Source of the DNA: Ulva prolifera
Lineage: Eukaryota > Chlorophyta > Ulvophyceae > Ulvales > Ulvaceae
Direction of reading: 5' to 3'
DNA: 64,000 nt
NCBI GenBank assembly: GCA_023078555.1
Contig: CM041200.1
Coordinates: 2,426,001 to 2,490,000 of the forward strand
Each line of letters begins with the position of its first letter. Positions within the stretch are counted from its first letter, which is position 1. The notes under the pieces were generated by a model. That model did not search any database, was not told the DNA's origin, and worked only from the letters and a program-made list of their open reading frames with translations. Of this stretch, positions 36,301-46,151 are shown piece after piece. Position numbers and translations under genes: made by a program.

Positions 36301-37424
36301 CCCATCTAGGGGCCTGGCTCACGGTGGCAATCATGGTCGTCGTCATGTTCCCACATGTCTGTGTTGTGATGTAGGCGCCAACACCGAACCCAGCGCTGTA
36401 CAACTACAACGGTAAACAGCGGGGCCCAAGCCATGGGCCGATGGACAAGTACGTGCAATATTGCTCTAGACAGGCGACCCGGTTACGAAGCGCTTCTGCG
36501 CCCGTGATCAGGGATGTTTATGCACGGGCAGATGGGCTTTTGGCAGCAACGAGCTCTGACCGGCTGATGCATCGCCGAAAATCCGTCCGGGGCCAGTGCC
36601 CAGGAATGCCGTCCAGGTCACACAGCGCCCAAGTGCAGAGTTCGTGTCAACTGACCTCTGCACCACATGGCGATGTGCCTGTCAGTAGAAGATATGCTGC
36701 GCAGGATCCTGTCGATGCTCAGCAGCCGACATTCCAACGACATGGCGCGGAGGATCATCTTGCAATCATGGCAGAGAATGCTCTGCCAGCATTGGGTCCT
36801 GAGGCAAAGGGTCCGCTGATGGGTGTTCATGCGCCTGAGCCAAGCCATGGCCCGCTGACGAGATCAAGAGCTGCTCATAATGGGGCACTACAGCCGATCG
36901 CCACTTGCAGCAACTCTCCCATTCCGTTGCCAATGTCCCATGCAGGTCCTCCGCGAGGCAACATAGGGGATGATGGAAATAAGGGGGGCCGGGATAGCTG
37001 GAGCAAACGGAGGGTGATGGGAACCAGCCTGAGCGCAGATCAGACACTTTCCCACAGGTCACCGTGTGCTCCGGGACGTCGCCTTCGGTCACCACACGCT
37101 AATGATCATTTGACGACAGCTTGCACAAGACGGCGATCCGACTCACCTGGGGCAGCCTTTTGTATGGACACTGACCGTGCCAGTGAAGGTGTGAATGCCA
37201 ATCCCGCTCCAGATGGGCGTGCGAGTCCTTCGCGCAGCGGGTGCAAACAACATCGCACGCCTCTGCGCAAGCAGAACACCAATGTCATGAAGGCCTTACG
37301 ATCGTCGCGGCAGCCCTTGCCCCGTACGCGCTCCGCTGGTCACGCTTACAAGCTGCGCAGCCGCAGCCGACCACAAGCACCCGATCACGACGACGCCCAG
37401 TCTAGCCAGTGCGATACGTACTGA
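33390..37424 (+). CDS. F-box protein with RCC1-type beta-propeller repeats
   Basis: Exons include 33390-33449, 33616-33764, 33987-34260, 34378-34515, 34587-34798, 34919 to about 35280, then several up to the last exon, which ends at 37424. The first two exons join to [15 protein letters not shown] followed by [15 protein letters not shown], an F-box. RCC1 repeats follow, each with a GxxH...G.l..WG...xGQLG pattern: [91 protein letters not shown]. The C-terminal 300 or more residues are disordered, basic and Ser-rich. F-box proteins recruit substrates to SCF ubiquitin ligases, so an RCC1 propeller is a likely substrate-binding module here. Splicing between 35.3 and 36.4 kb is approximate. Confidence 0.75.
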
Positions 37425-37680
37425 CGGCTTGAAGTTTCAACAATATTAATGCTTTTCCGGCAGGGATTTGGGTCTTTTCATCATCCAACCTGGCCAGATG
37501 TTTTAGTTTGATTGCGTACTTGCTGTATCCCCCCGCACAGGGCGTGCGAACTCAGTCCATATGATTGCAGAAGTGTCCGAGCCACCGCAGGGCATGCGTA
37601 GCTTAGCATGAAAGACTTACTCGAATAGTCTGACTACTGGTGTAGGGCTTACGTTGTAACATGTCCCATGATCGCTGCGA
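37425..37680. other. Intergenic region
   Basis: 3' flank of the F-box/RCC1 gene. Nothing else is supported here. Confidence 0.4.
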
Positions 37681-37778
37681 GCCCCCGTATTATTCTTACA
37701 CGCACGGTGTGCCTCGCCAGCTTGGACAGTCCACGGAAGTCAGCCGCACGAGCAGTAAATCAGCAGCAGACACACAAA
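37681..37778 (+). repeat. Left copy of a ~100-bp inverted repeat
   Basis: Shares long identical blocks, such as TATTATTCTTACACGCACGG and TCCACGGAAGTCAGCCGCAC, with the reverse complement of 39203-39306. A short indel lies near CTCGCCA. By eye the two copies are roughly 85-90% identical over about 95 bp. Confidence 0.8.
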
Positions 37779-38447
37779 CAACCTCTATGCTTCACATCGC
37801 GAACTGTATCGGCCTTGACGACCGGAAACCACAACCGATCGGTGCTGCCATGAGTGTGGCAGGCTTCGAATCGGCTTGTTGCTCTTAGATGCGCCGTACC
37901 TCGCCCAGAAGTCGCAAATATGCACCTTCCTGGTTTAATTGCTATCTTTAAGCTTCGTTGTACATCTGAACCTACTTGGTTGCGGTTGGTACGAGGTTGG
38001 CTTTCGTGCTACCACAACACCGACGCAATCTGGTATCAAGTTGATCAGTCGACGTGCGTAAAGAATGCAATCAGTGGCGCTTTACTGGCTAAGGCGGATG
38101 CTGGAACTGGTCATGCCAGATATACGTTGAATGTGGGCTCAGCATGAACATGCGAATGGAACCAGCTTAACTCTTTACCCCAGCAGACCGCTGCAGCGGT
38201 GTCAATCAATATGTTCCTGCCACAGTATCAAAACAATGCATCTATCTGCCGTTTGTTAACAAGAACACCATATCGTCCATTTCAATATGTCGCTCATCGG
38301 GTGTTGCACAATTATTGTGCACGATGGGCTGGAGTGCTCTGCAGCAATTGCGACATCAAACTTTCTGGCTCTGAGGGAGGTATCCCGCTAAGCTTTGCGA
38401 GCCGCTGCAAGTTCTCTGCATAGATGCGCAAAAACGTACACGTCTTG
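37779..38447. other. Interior of inverted-repeat element, no gene seen
   Basis: Lies between the left repeat and the zinc-binding ORF. AT-rich compared with the coding regions, with only short frames. Confidence 0.35.
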
Positions 38448-39160
38448 TCAAAAGCGGACAGCATCTGAATGAGTCCAGAGGCACATACGCTTCAGTATCG
38501 AGGAATTTGGTACCCCTTCTATGATTTTGCCAGTGCAGAACGCTCTAGTGTCTTCACTGACCTTTATAGGCTTGTGCGGACATCCCTCCTGTGTGGGATC
38601 ACTTCTGTGCTTCCCATGATTGTGCAACACAATGTACAAGTCATTGGGATGGTTGAGGAACACGCGGCAGTGCATCTTGTACTTGCAACCATAGCAGGCC
38701 ACTCCAGTACCCCTTGCATTCCTGCCTACACGAGAACGTCCATTGGCAGTAGCTGTTTGATCTGCCTTTGCAGCCATTTTAGCAGCATAAGCCCCAACCA
38801 GCCCAGCATCCTGCTTTTCTTTGGTTGCTGTACATCGGCTGGCCCCGAAATTGCAAAGATAGGTGTGGTTCAACGTAATAGTCTTGCCAGGTTTCTGATT
38901 ATGCTTACATAGCCTGCAGTTGCCCCGCTGATCCTCAGAGCGCTGGAAACTTCAAGGACGTTGTGACATCCTCACAACGAAGACACGCAGCAACAGTATC
39001 CTTGCGTGAATCAAGAGTCCAGCGTATACTATCAAAATATATAGACTCATCACATTGTTGAGGTTCCAGTTTTAAGTCTCGAACGTCGACCGCAATGGAC
39101 AGGTCCGTCAACGGGGATGTCGTCGGAAGCGCCATAGTATATGCACGCATTTTGGCCACG
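38448..39160 (-). CDS. Putative zinc-binding (WRKY/GCM1/FLYWCH-like) protein, probable transposon relic
   Basis: A 141-codon minus frame (38448-38873) carries a Cys/His cluster, CYGCKYKMHCRVFLN, then IVLHNHGKH and PHKPIKVSEDTRAFCTGKI. That spacing resembles the WRKY-GCM1/FLYWCH superfamily of DNA-binding zinc domains, often found before MULE-type transposases. An adjacent minus frame (38935-39159) has YFDSIRWTLDSRKDTV followed by CLRCEDVTTSLKF, also with paired cysteines, and may be an upstream exon. No transposase catalytic domain is visible. Flanking inverted repeats support an element. Family assignment is by motif only. Confidence 0.45.
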
Positions 39161-39202
39161 AAGGCATTCCTGGCCTTCCTTTTGATAGATCAAGTAATGA
39201 TC

Positions 39203-39306
39203 GTGTTTCTGCTGCTGCTTTACTGCTCGTGCGGCTGACTTCCGTGGACTTCCGAAGCTGGCGAGGGTGGCGAGGGCACACCGTGCGTGTAAGAATAATA
39301 TGGGCG
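39203..39306 (-). repeat. Right copy of a ~100-bp inverted repeat
   Basis: Reverse complement of 37681-37778 with a 7-10 bp insertion (an extra CTCGCCAC unit) and several substitutions. The two copies bound about 1.6 kb that includes the zinc-binding ORF. Confidence 0.8.
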
Positions 39307-39586
39307 GCTGCGAGCCCCGTGTGTCCGGCCGTGCTCGCGTACACACGCGCTGCCATGCGGTCCTCGTTCGCTGCGAAGGTTGTGACTCTATCGCACACGT
39401 ACCATCGCTCATCAATCTGCTGCACTGTGATCGTCACCAACGGGTGCGAGGCCATGAATGTAACAAATCTCGACCTTCACAGCCCGAGTCGAATCAAATG
39501 TAAGCAGTCAACGCGTTCGCGGACGGCCGAGGCTCCTGCCATCGTGCCGGCAGGATACTGAACATACTTTTTCAACCCCTCGGCGA

Positions 39587-40938
39587 ATGAACATGCCTAA
39601 ACTGTCACCAGAACTAGAGAAAATTGTCAGGGCTTCCTGTCCGATCGTGATCTTGCACCCTCAGGTGGGCCTCGCCACGCTGTGGCGTTCGCAATCAAGC
39701 ATCTCCTCTGATCCATCGGTGACGTGCTTGCCATATATGTTTGCAGGAAAAGTATCTCCCATGCAGTACAGAGTTCTTCCTCGAACGGTGCAGTCTCAGC
39801 CAACGGCAATCGGCCGGCTCTCGCCGAGTCGTCATCCCTCGAGGTGACTTGAGCTGCGACAAAATCACAAGTGCGAACCTGCGCTGATTGAGATTGAAGT
39901 GCGTGTGATTCGATTCTCATCAAGGCCATGGTGTGCTCACGGGCATGGTATGCGGCGTTGGAACTGCGACTACAACGGTTCACCACCATCTGCCATGCCA
40001 GAAGTGCCATCAACATAGCCCTGAACATCAAGGAATGCAGTTTGATTCCACAGCCTCAAACCCACAGCCGTGCATCGGCTCATCACCGCTGTGGTAAACC
40101 TCGCGCATGCTCTGCAGAGGCGACTGCCCGGGCCTTGCTACAGGACGGGTTCTTCCTAGACTTGGACCAGCCCACTGATCGGACAGGCCATACCTCCGGC
40201 CACCTCTCCACTGTGCCGGTGCTCTGCCATGTGAAGCGTGTCATCCTCCCCAATGGCACGTACATCCTGGAGCTCAACTACATGTTTTTCTTTGCATACT
40301 CCGGTTCGTACGTGATGCTGGGCAAGGAGAAGGGCGCGCACGATGGCGACTGGGAGCACATCACAGTCCGCTGCTGCCCGGATTCCGGCGAGCTCATCGC
40401 TGCGTACTACAGCGCCCACCGCCACGGCGATGGCACGTGGGTGCCAGCGGAGCGCGTGCCCCTTGACAACGACACCGGCCGTGTGCTCGCCTTCTGCGCG
40501 CTCAACGGCCACGGCATGTACCCTAAGCCCCGCTGCAACCTGCGCGTGTTTGGCCTCGCGAACGACCGTACGTCGTCCGTTGGGCGGCGCTGGAGCAGCC
40601 GCAGATGCATTGTCGTCGTACCGCCGGGGCAAGGGGCGGCGCCGCCGCTGACCGTTGCGGCGCTTCCCGAGGTGCGCGACCGCGGCGCGCGGTTCCGCAA
40701 GCGCCGCAGCGCGCGGCCGGTGCACTACCAGCTAGGGCCGCCGGCGTGCGGCTTCAACGATGGTGTGGTGCCTGTCTCGGAGGTGGAGGTGGAGGCTCAG
40801 GAAATGCCGTTCTTCCTGTGGAACCTGAAGTGGGGGGGCTCGGTGAGCCCGCACCTGCAGCGGTGGTTCCAAGATGCGGAGCACCCGGCCGGCAGCTCGA
40901 TGCCCCGTCGGCTCTTTGCCCCGTGTTGGAAGACATGA
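39587..40938 (+). CDS. VPS62/DUF946 family protein
   Basis: Three exons in phase: 39587-39664, 39747-39843, 40118-40938 (about 331 aa). Exon 1 gives LSPELEKIVRASCPIVILHP, and exon 2 continues EKYLPCSTEFFLERC. The core contains LNYMFFFAYSGSYV, KGAHDGDWEHITVRC, YYSAHRHGDGTWV and FCALNGHGMYPKP, which are the family hallmarks. DUF946 proteins are named after yeast Vps62, which affects cytoplasm-to-vacuole trafficking; the molecular role is unknown. The fold is thought to be beta-rich. No signal peptide or membrane span is seen. The 5' exons are short but essential, since the core exon has no good start of its own. Confidence 0.8.
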
Positions 40939-41531
40939 CGGGGCGTAGTGAGTGTGAGCGGGTGTATATAGCGATCATGCAACAGTTGCATGCAAGCGTT
41001 TAGGCCGCCTTGGGTCGCCAGCTTGCTCGCGGTCGGCCGACCGATGATGTGCCCGCTGCGTAGGTGCAGCTTCCCGTTCCTTTTGTGGAATTGACCTGAC
41101 ACCCATTGGGACGTTTTTCTCCTCGGGGAAGCAGCGGCGGCGCACTAGCACAGACTACAATGAGCTCCAGTAGGGGAACAGATGTGTAGATCTATAGCTA
41201 GGGGGGGCCCGCGAGTGCCCCGTTGTGGCAGGTGAACGGTGATGGCGGGAGGCATGTGGGCAGTGTGAGATGGAGCCGCAATGCTGCACTCTCGGCACAG
41301 CAGCACAAGCTGAGTCTCGGGCGATGCGGTAAATTCGAGGACCGTTCTGTCCTCGAGGGTGCAGCGCACGCCGGGTTTGCAGAGAGGTGGCACGTAATGG
41401 CGCAAATGAAGTCGTGCCGATGTAACTTGTGCACCCCTGAATTGTGGAGCGGTACATGCTTACATGGGCGATCTTTTAGTGTAGCGTAGGTGAGGCGCCA
41501 GCCGCGCCATCACGGGCGTTCTTTCTTCCAA
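40939..41531. other. Convergent intergenic region
   Basis: Between the VPS62-like gene (+) and the K+/H+ exchange-related gene (-). Overlapping open frames on both strands have no protein character; both 3' UTRs are expected here. Confidence 0.45.
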
Positions 41532-42815
41532 TTACCACATCCTCCGTATCCAGTCCATCCAGGAGGCTGGCGGCTGGCCTTCAGCTGCATTGGGGTCACC
41601 CCTCTCCGCCTCCGCCTTCTTCCTGATCTTCACGATCGCGCTGACGATGTTCTTGTCGTCATAATGGTTTGCGATCGCCTCAGCAACTTCGTCTGGCAAA
41701 GCAGACTCTTCCCTGCAGCAGCGACAACACCGTCGCAGCCCGCGAGGGTAGAGGCATGCAGCTCCGGCAACACTCCGTCACCTCGGCCACTGGCAACGTC
41801 CCCCCTCCTACATGGCCCATTGATATGTCCCGGTCGGGGCAGGGGGGGGGAAGCCACAGTTCAAGTGTGGAACAGGCGGGGCATGGGCGCACCGCTCTCG
41901 AGAGGCCGCCACTTCGGCCAGCTCCCCACACGGCCGGAAGCGCACATGCGCAGTCACCGAGTAGTCGAACGAGCTGTGCAGGTTGGAGCCGCCCTTGTTG
42001 TAAGACTGCGAGTCGGGGTCTGGGGCAGACGGCTTGTACGTCTCGAGGTGTTCGAGGTACTCCAACACTGCCGCAGCCCCCGCACGCGCCCGGCCATGGG
42101 AGTACACCCGGTATCCGATGTAGTATATCGGTATGTTGGGGAAAGGGGACAACGCCAGTGGGGCGATGGGGATCAGTGCAGCGGTGGTGACCCTCTGCCA
42201 GTTCTGGTGGTACGTGACACGATTCCTAGCTGTGAAAAGGAGGTGACGGCGGACATACGCTTGGCTGAAAGAGTCCTGCATACCGGTGCACAGGCTCAGA
42301 TGCCATCCGTGGGACCACCGTCGTGACCCTCATGAGACGTATGGGAGTTGGGGGGGGTGTACAGGGTAATTGATCTCTATCTGGTTGCCCTTCCCAGAGG
42401 TTGGGATAGCCTTGAAGAACGCCTCTGTCGGATCTTCCTTGGAGAGTACAAAGTTCGCAAATCTGCATGCGGGCTTGTATCAGGTGCGTGGGCGGATGGC
42501 CACCTCTGCAGATCCCTGCCATGCTGATGTGATCAGTCTGGCTGGTGAAGGTCATGTGCAAATGACCAGGGAGAATCACCTCAACAGATATTTTTTCAAA
42601 GTCCCATCTTTAGCTTCCTGCACAGCCTTCCATTCCGATTCTATGCGAGACGAGACGCGCTTGGAGATGGCACCGACGATGCCAGGGCGGTGTGCACTGC
42701 TGTCCGCGGGCTGGCTGTCAGCGTCTACAGGAACTTCCGAAACTTTCCATGCGTAAAACAGCCAGTCCTTCTGATAAACGGGGAAAGCTAGCGCTTTGAC
42801 GACGCGTGTGCCCAT
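41532..42815 (-). CDS. Mitochondrial K+-H+ exchange-related protein (Mit_KHE1 family)
   Basis: Four exons in phase: 42580-42815, 42363-42462, 41932-42275, 41532-41712 (about 286 aa). The start MGTRVVKALAFPVYQKDWLF matches the plant-type family opening. Then come DPTEAFFKAIPTSGKGNQIE, a segment ALIPIAPLALSPFPNIPIYY that is the family's hydrophobic signature, and YRVYSHGRARAGA. The last exon has DDKNIVSAIVKIRKKAEAE and ends near WMDWIRRMW. The family (PF10173) includes a yeast mitochondrial inner-membrane protein implicated in K+/H+ exchange, with unclear mechanism. The donor of exon 3 (CC|GTGTGG) is less typical but required by phase. Divergent from the MnmE gene. Confidence 0.8.
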
Positions 42816-43148
42816 GTGTACAGCCGCGCGATCGGCAGCAAGCGGTCAGGTGGGCGATGCCACAACGGCTTGCAAGCAGTAAAAGCCCTGCCGCAAACTA
42901 GCGCACGTCTGTGCAGCCATCATTTGGCTGCTCCCTTGTTCTTCGACGGTCCAAGGAACCGGCACATCCTCATCACAGTCGTGGACAAAGCCTGCTGAAC
43001 GCCGCTTGTCGCCATTCTCGGAACAGCAGCGCTGAGGCAAATGTTCCAACTGCAGTCATGACAAGCGATCACTGCTGCATCGACGCAAACGCTCACGAGT
43101 AAACAAGATGCACGGTATCCCGCGCCTGATGCACTGTCACTCAGACCA
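42816..43148. promoter_or_regulatory. Putative shared promoter between two organellar-protein genes
   Basis: A 333-bp gap separates the start codons of the K+/H+ exchange-related gene (-) and the MnmE gene (+). Both promoters must lie here or in the leaders. No specific element is recognisable. Confidence 0.35.
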
Positions 43149-46035
43149 ATGTTCCCACTGTCGAAACGTGCCGCACGACTGATTTGCGACACCTGTTACG
43201 TTGCCAACCTCCACAAGGGCACGACTACGCCAACTTTGCAAAAGAATAGATCGTATATTCCCAGACTCCCTCGTGGCTCTGCTCGTTCGTGGATGTTGGC
43301 GTCGCGCTGCCATGCGGTGTACAGCTGCGCGAGGTCGGCAAGCACGTTACAGAGCCACGCCACACAAGTGCCTGCTTCCCGACTCACCACGTCTCCCTCG
43401 TATCCAAGCTATCAACAGGGCGATCGCAGGCGCCACTCGAGCCTGGCACATGCCGCACAGCACGTCGATGGCGCGCTGGCAACCGGCAGAGAGTCCGATC
43501 AAGACACAATTGCAGCCATCGTGACCAGTGCGTGCCCACTCCCCATCTTCACGCACACGCCTGCTGCCACATCTGCCATACAGGTGATACTCTCCCTCTC
43601 TCCCTGCGCGTGTGCGGGTGTGGGCGTGGGAGTGTATTGGTGCCGGCACGCACACAGGTGGTGTCAGCGAACAGGGGTGTCTGAGTGGCGGTGGCTTGCG
43701 TGGGTGATGTACTGTTCTTGCCATGTGCGCGTATCCTGTGGTGCTTGCTGCCTCTCCGACTGTGTCCTTGTGACACACTCCGCCTCTCCCTGCCGAGATC
43801 TGCTCGAGGCATGCGTGCATGATCGCTGATGCATGCATACAGGCGGCCACAGCGGCTCTGTCGCCATCATCCGCCTATCCGGCCCAGACGCCATCGCTTT
43901 CAGCGCCAAGCTCTTCCGCCCCGGGCCCCCCGGCAGCTCCCCCACCGCACCCCCCGCCTTCCAGCCAGCCTCCCACCGCATCTACTACGGCCACGTCGTG
44001 GACGCCGCGGGCAGCACCGTCGACGAGATCCTGCTGCTCCCGATGCTGCGCCCGCGCTCCTACACGTGCGAAGATGTCATCGAGATGCACTGCCACGGCG
44101 GCGGCGTGTCGGCGCAGCGTGTGCTGGACCTCTGCCTCGCCGCGGGCTGCCGCCTCGCCGCCGCGGGGGAGTTCACGCTGCGCGCCTTCCTCAACGGCCG
44201 CCTCGACCTCTCCCAGGCCGAGAGTGTTGCGCAGCTCGTGGCCGCACGCACCGTCACCGCGGCCGACAGCGCCCTCGCAGGCCTCAAGGTGCCGCCTCCG
44301 CCTGCGCCGCCAGCAGTGCCCTCCACTGCTGGCCGCAGTGACCTTGGCCTCAGCATTTGAGCGTTTGCCAGGCGCCTGCCGCAGACATGTTCCTCAGGGT
44401 GCTTGAATACAATGACTCATCTCGGCGTTCTCCACCACAGCATGTGCGGGCTGCGTCGGCAGGAGACGGTCCCAGCCCTGTCGGGCCCACTCACCCTTCA
44501 CACCCAGTCGCCCAGCAGTTGCCGGGAGAGGCCACACAGGGTGTGGTGCGCTGCAGGGGGGGATCGCGGAGGAGGTGAGGGGCCTGCGGGTGCGGCTGGT
44601 GGAGCTGCTCGCAGAGGTTGAGGCCCGCATCGACTTTGACGACGAGGTGCCGCCGGTGGACGCCGCGGCGCTCAGCGGCGACGTCGCGGCGGTGCAGGCG
44701 GCGCTGGAGGCCGCGCTCGCGACGTCGAGGCGCGGCCGCGTGCTGCGCTCCGGCATCCAGGTCGCCATCGTCGGCCGCCCGAACGTCGGCAAGTCGAGCC
44801 TGCTGAACGCGCTCTGCGGCAACGAGCGCGCGATCGTGACGGACATCCCCGGCACGACCCGGGACATCATCGACGCCCAGGTGCGCTCCGCTGCTGAAAC
44901 AGACATCAGCACGGATCCAGTCACAAACGCTCAGGCCATCGCATCAGCGTGGCCACCACACCAGGCCGCCTGTGACTCACAGTCCATCTCAGAAAGCGGA
45001 GCATGAGCCTTCAGAAGCACAGCGAGCAGGCAGGTGTCAAGACATGTCATCGTTGAGGCCACCTGCAGCATGCCCTTCGCGCTCCTGTGGGCTGCCCTCG
45101 AGCGCACCTGCCGCGCAGGGCCGCTCACATGTGCCCGGCGCCGCTGCTGCATGCATGCATGCGTGTGGCTTGCTCTACCACCGCCTCAACGCCGGCGCGC
45201 TGTTTGCAGTCGGTGCCGAACAGCTGGTGTACGCGCGCAGGTGGAGGTGAGGGGCATCCCGGTGACACTGCTAGACACAGCGGGCATCCGTCACACGGAG
45301 GACACGGTCGAGGCGGCGGGCGTGGAGCGCTCGCGGTCGGCGGCGTCAGCAGCGGACGTCGTCGTGTTTGTGTATGATGCGGAGGTGCGCTGCCCCCCTT
45401 GGCCACGCTGGACTGGTCCCCTCCTCTCCCCCGCCTGCTGGGACCGCCGCCAGCTGCCACGCCGTACCGGTCCGCGGCCGCTGTGTGCGTGCACGAGCGT
45501 TTATTATTGCTGCCGACTCAGGGGCATGCATTGACTGGGCCTGCAGGCGCGGTGGACGCCACAGGACGCCGAGCTGTTCAGCGCAATTTGGCCAGACCCG
45601 CCGCCAGCCAACGCGGCGCCGATGGATGCGCCGTGCATCCTGGTTGCGAACAAGCGAGACCGGGTCGAAGAGGTCAACCTGGCAGCACTGCCAGTGTACT
45701 GCCACCGCCGCTTCGACTCCATGCTGGCTGCGTCTGCGGTCACCAAGGCCAACCTGGAGGCACTGGAGTCTGCGATCGAGGGCGCGGCGCTGGCGGGCCA
45801 GGCGAACGAGGGCAAAGGGCGCGCCTGGGCCGTGAATGAGAGGCAGGCTGGGGCACTCGTGGCTGCGCATGAGAGCCTCCTGCATGTGAGCGAAAGCATC
45901 GAGGCTGGGCTGCCACTGGATTTCTGGACGATTGACATGCGGGCTGCCATCCAGGAACTGGGTACCGTCACGGGCGATGATGTCACCGAAGAGATCTTAG
46001 ACACCGTGTTTTCGAAGTTTTGTATAGGCAAGTGA
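43149..46035 (+). CDS. mnmE: tRNA modification GTPase MnmE (organellar)
   Basis: Five exons in phase: 43149-43527, 43843-44288, 44557-44880, 45241-45384, 45547-46035 (about 593 aa). About 110 Arg/Ser/Ala-rich residues precede the conserved DTIAAIVTS start, fitting a mitochondrial or plastid transit peptide; an in-frame ATG at 43293 is an alternative start. Domains: N-terminal folate-binding domain ([45 protein letters not shown]); helical domain; inserted G domain with [35 protein letters not shown] and VANKRD; C-terminal FSKFCIGK with the conserved cysteine. With MnmG (GidA/MTO1) it makes the 5-carboxymethylaminomethyl-type modification at wobble U34 of organellar tRNAs. Confidence 0.93.
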
Positions 46036-46151
46036 TGTACGATCAAAGGCAGCAGCCGGTGTTTACATATCTGTCTTCACGCATCACCAGTCCAGCGCTG
46101 ACATGGATCACGCAGTACAACAAGAACGGGGTTCCGTCGGGACTGCCCCTC

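Noticed and set aside
39267-39503. Cys/His-rich plus ORF near the right inverted repeat
   Set aside because: It overlaps the inverted repeat on the opposite strand to the zinc-binding ORF and its Cys/His residues are not regularly spaced.
43158-46035. Apparent frameshifts between MnmE pieces in different frames
   Set aside because: Every frame change coincides with a GT...AG intron whose phases match, so the gene is intact, not broken.
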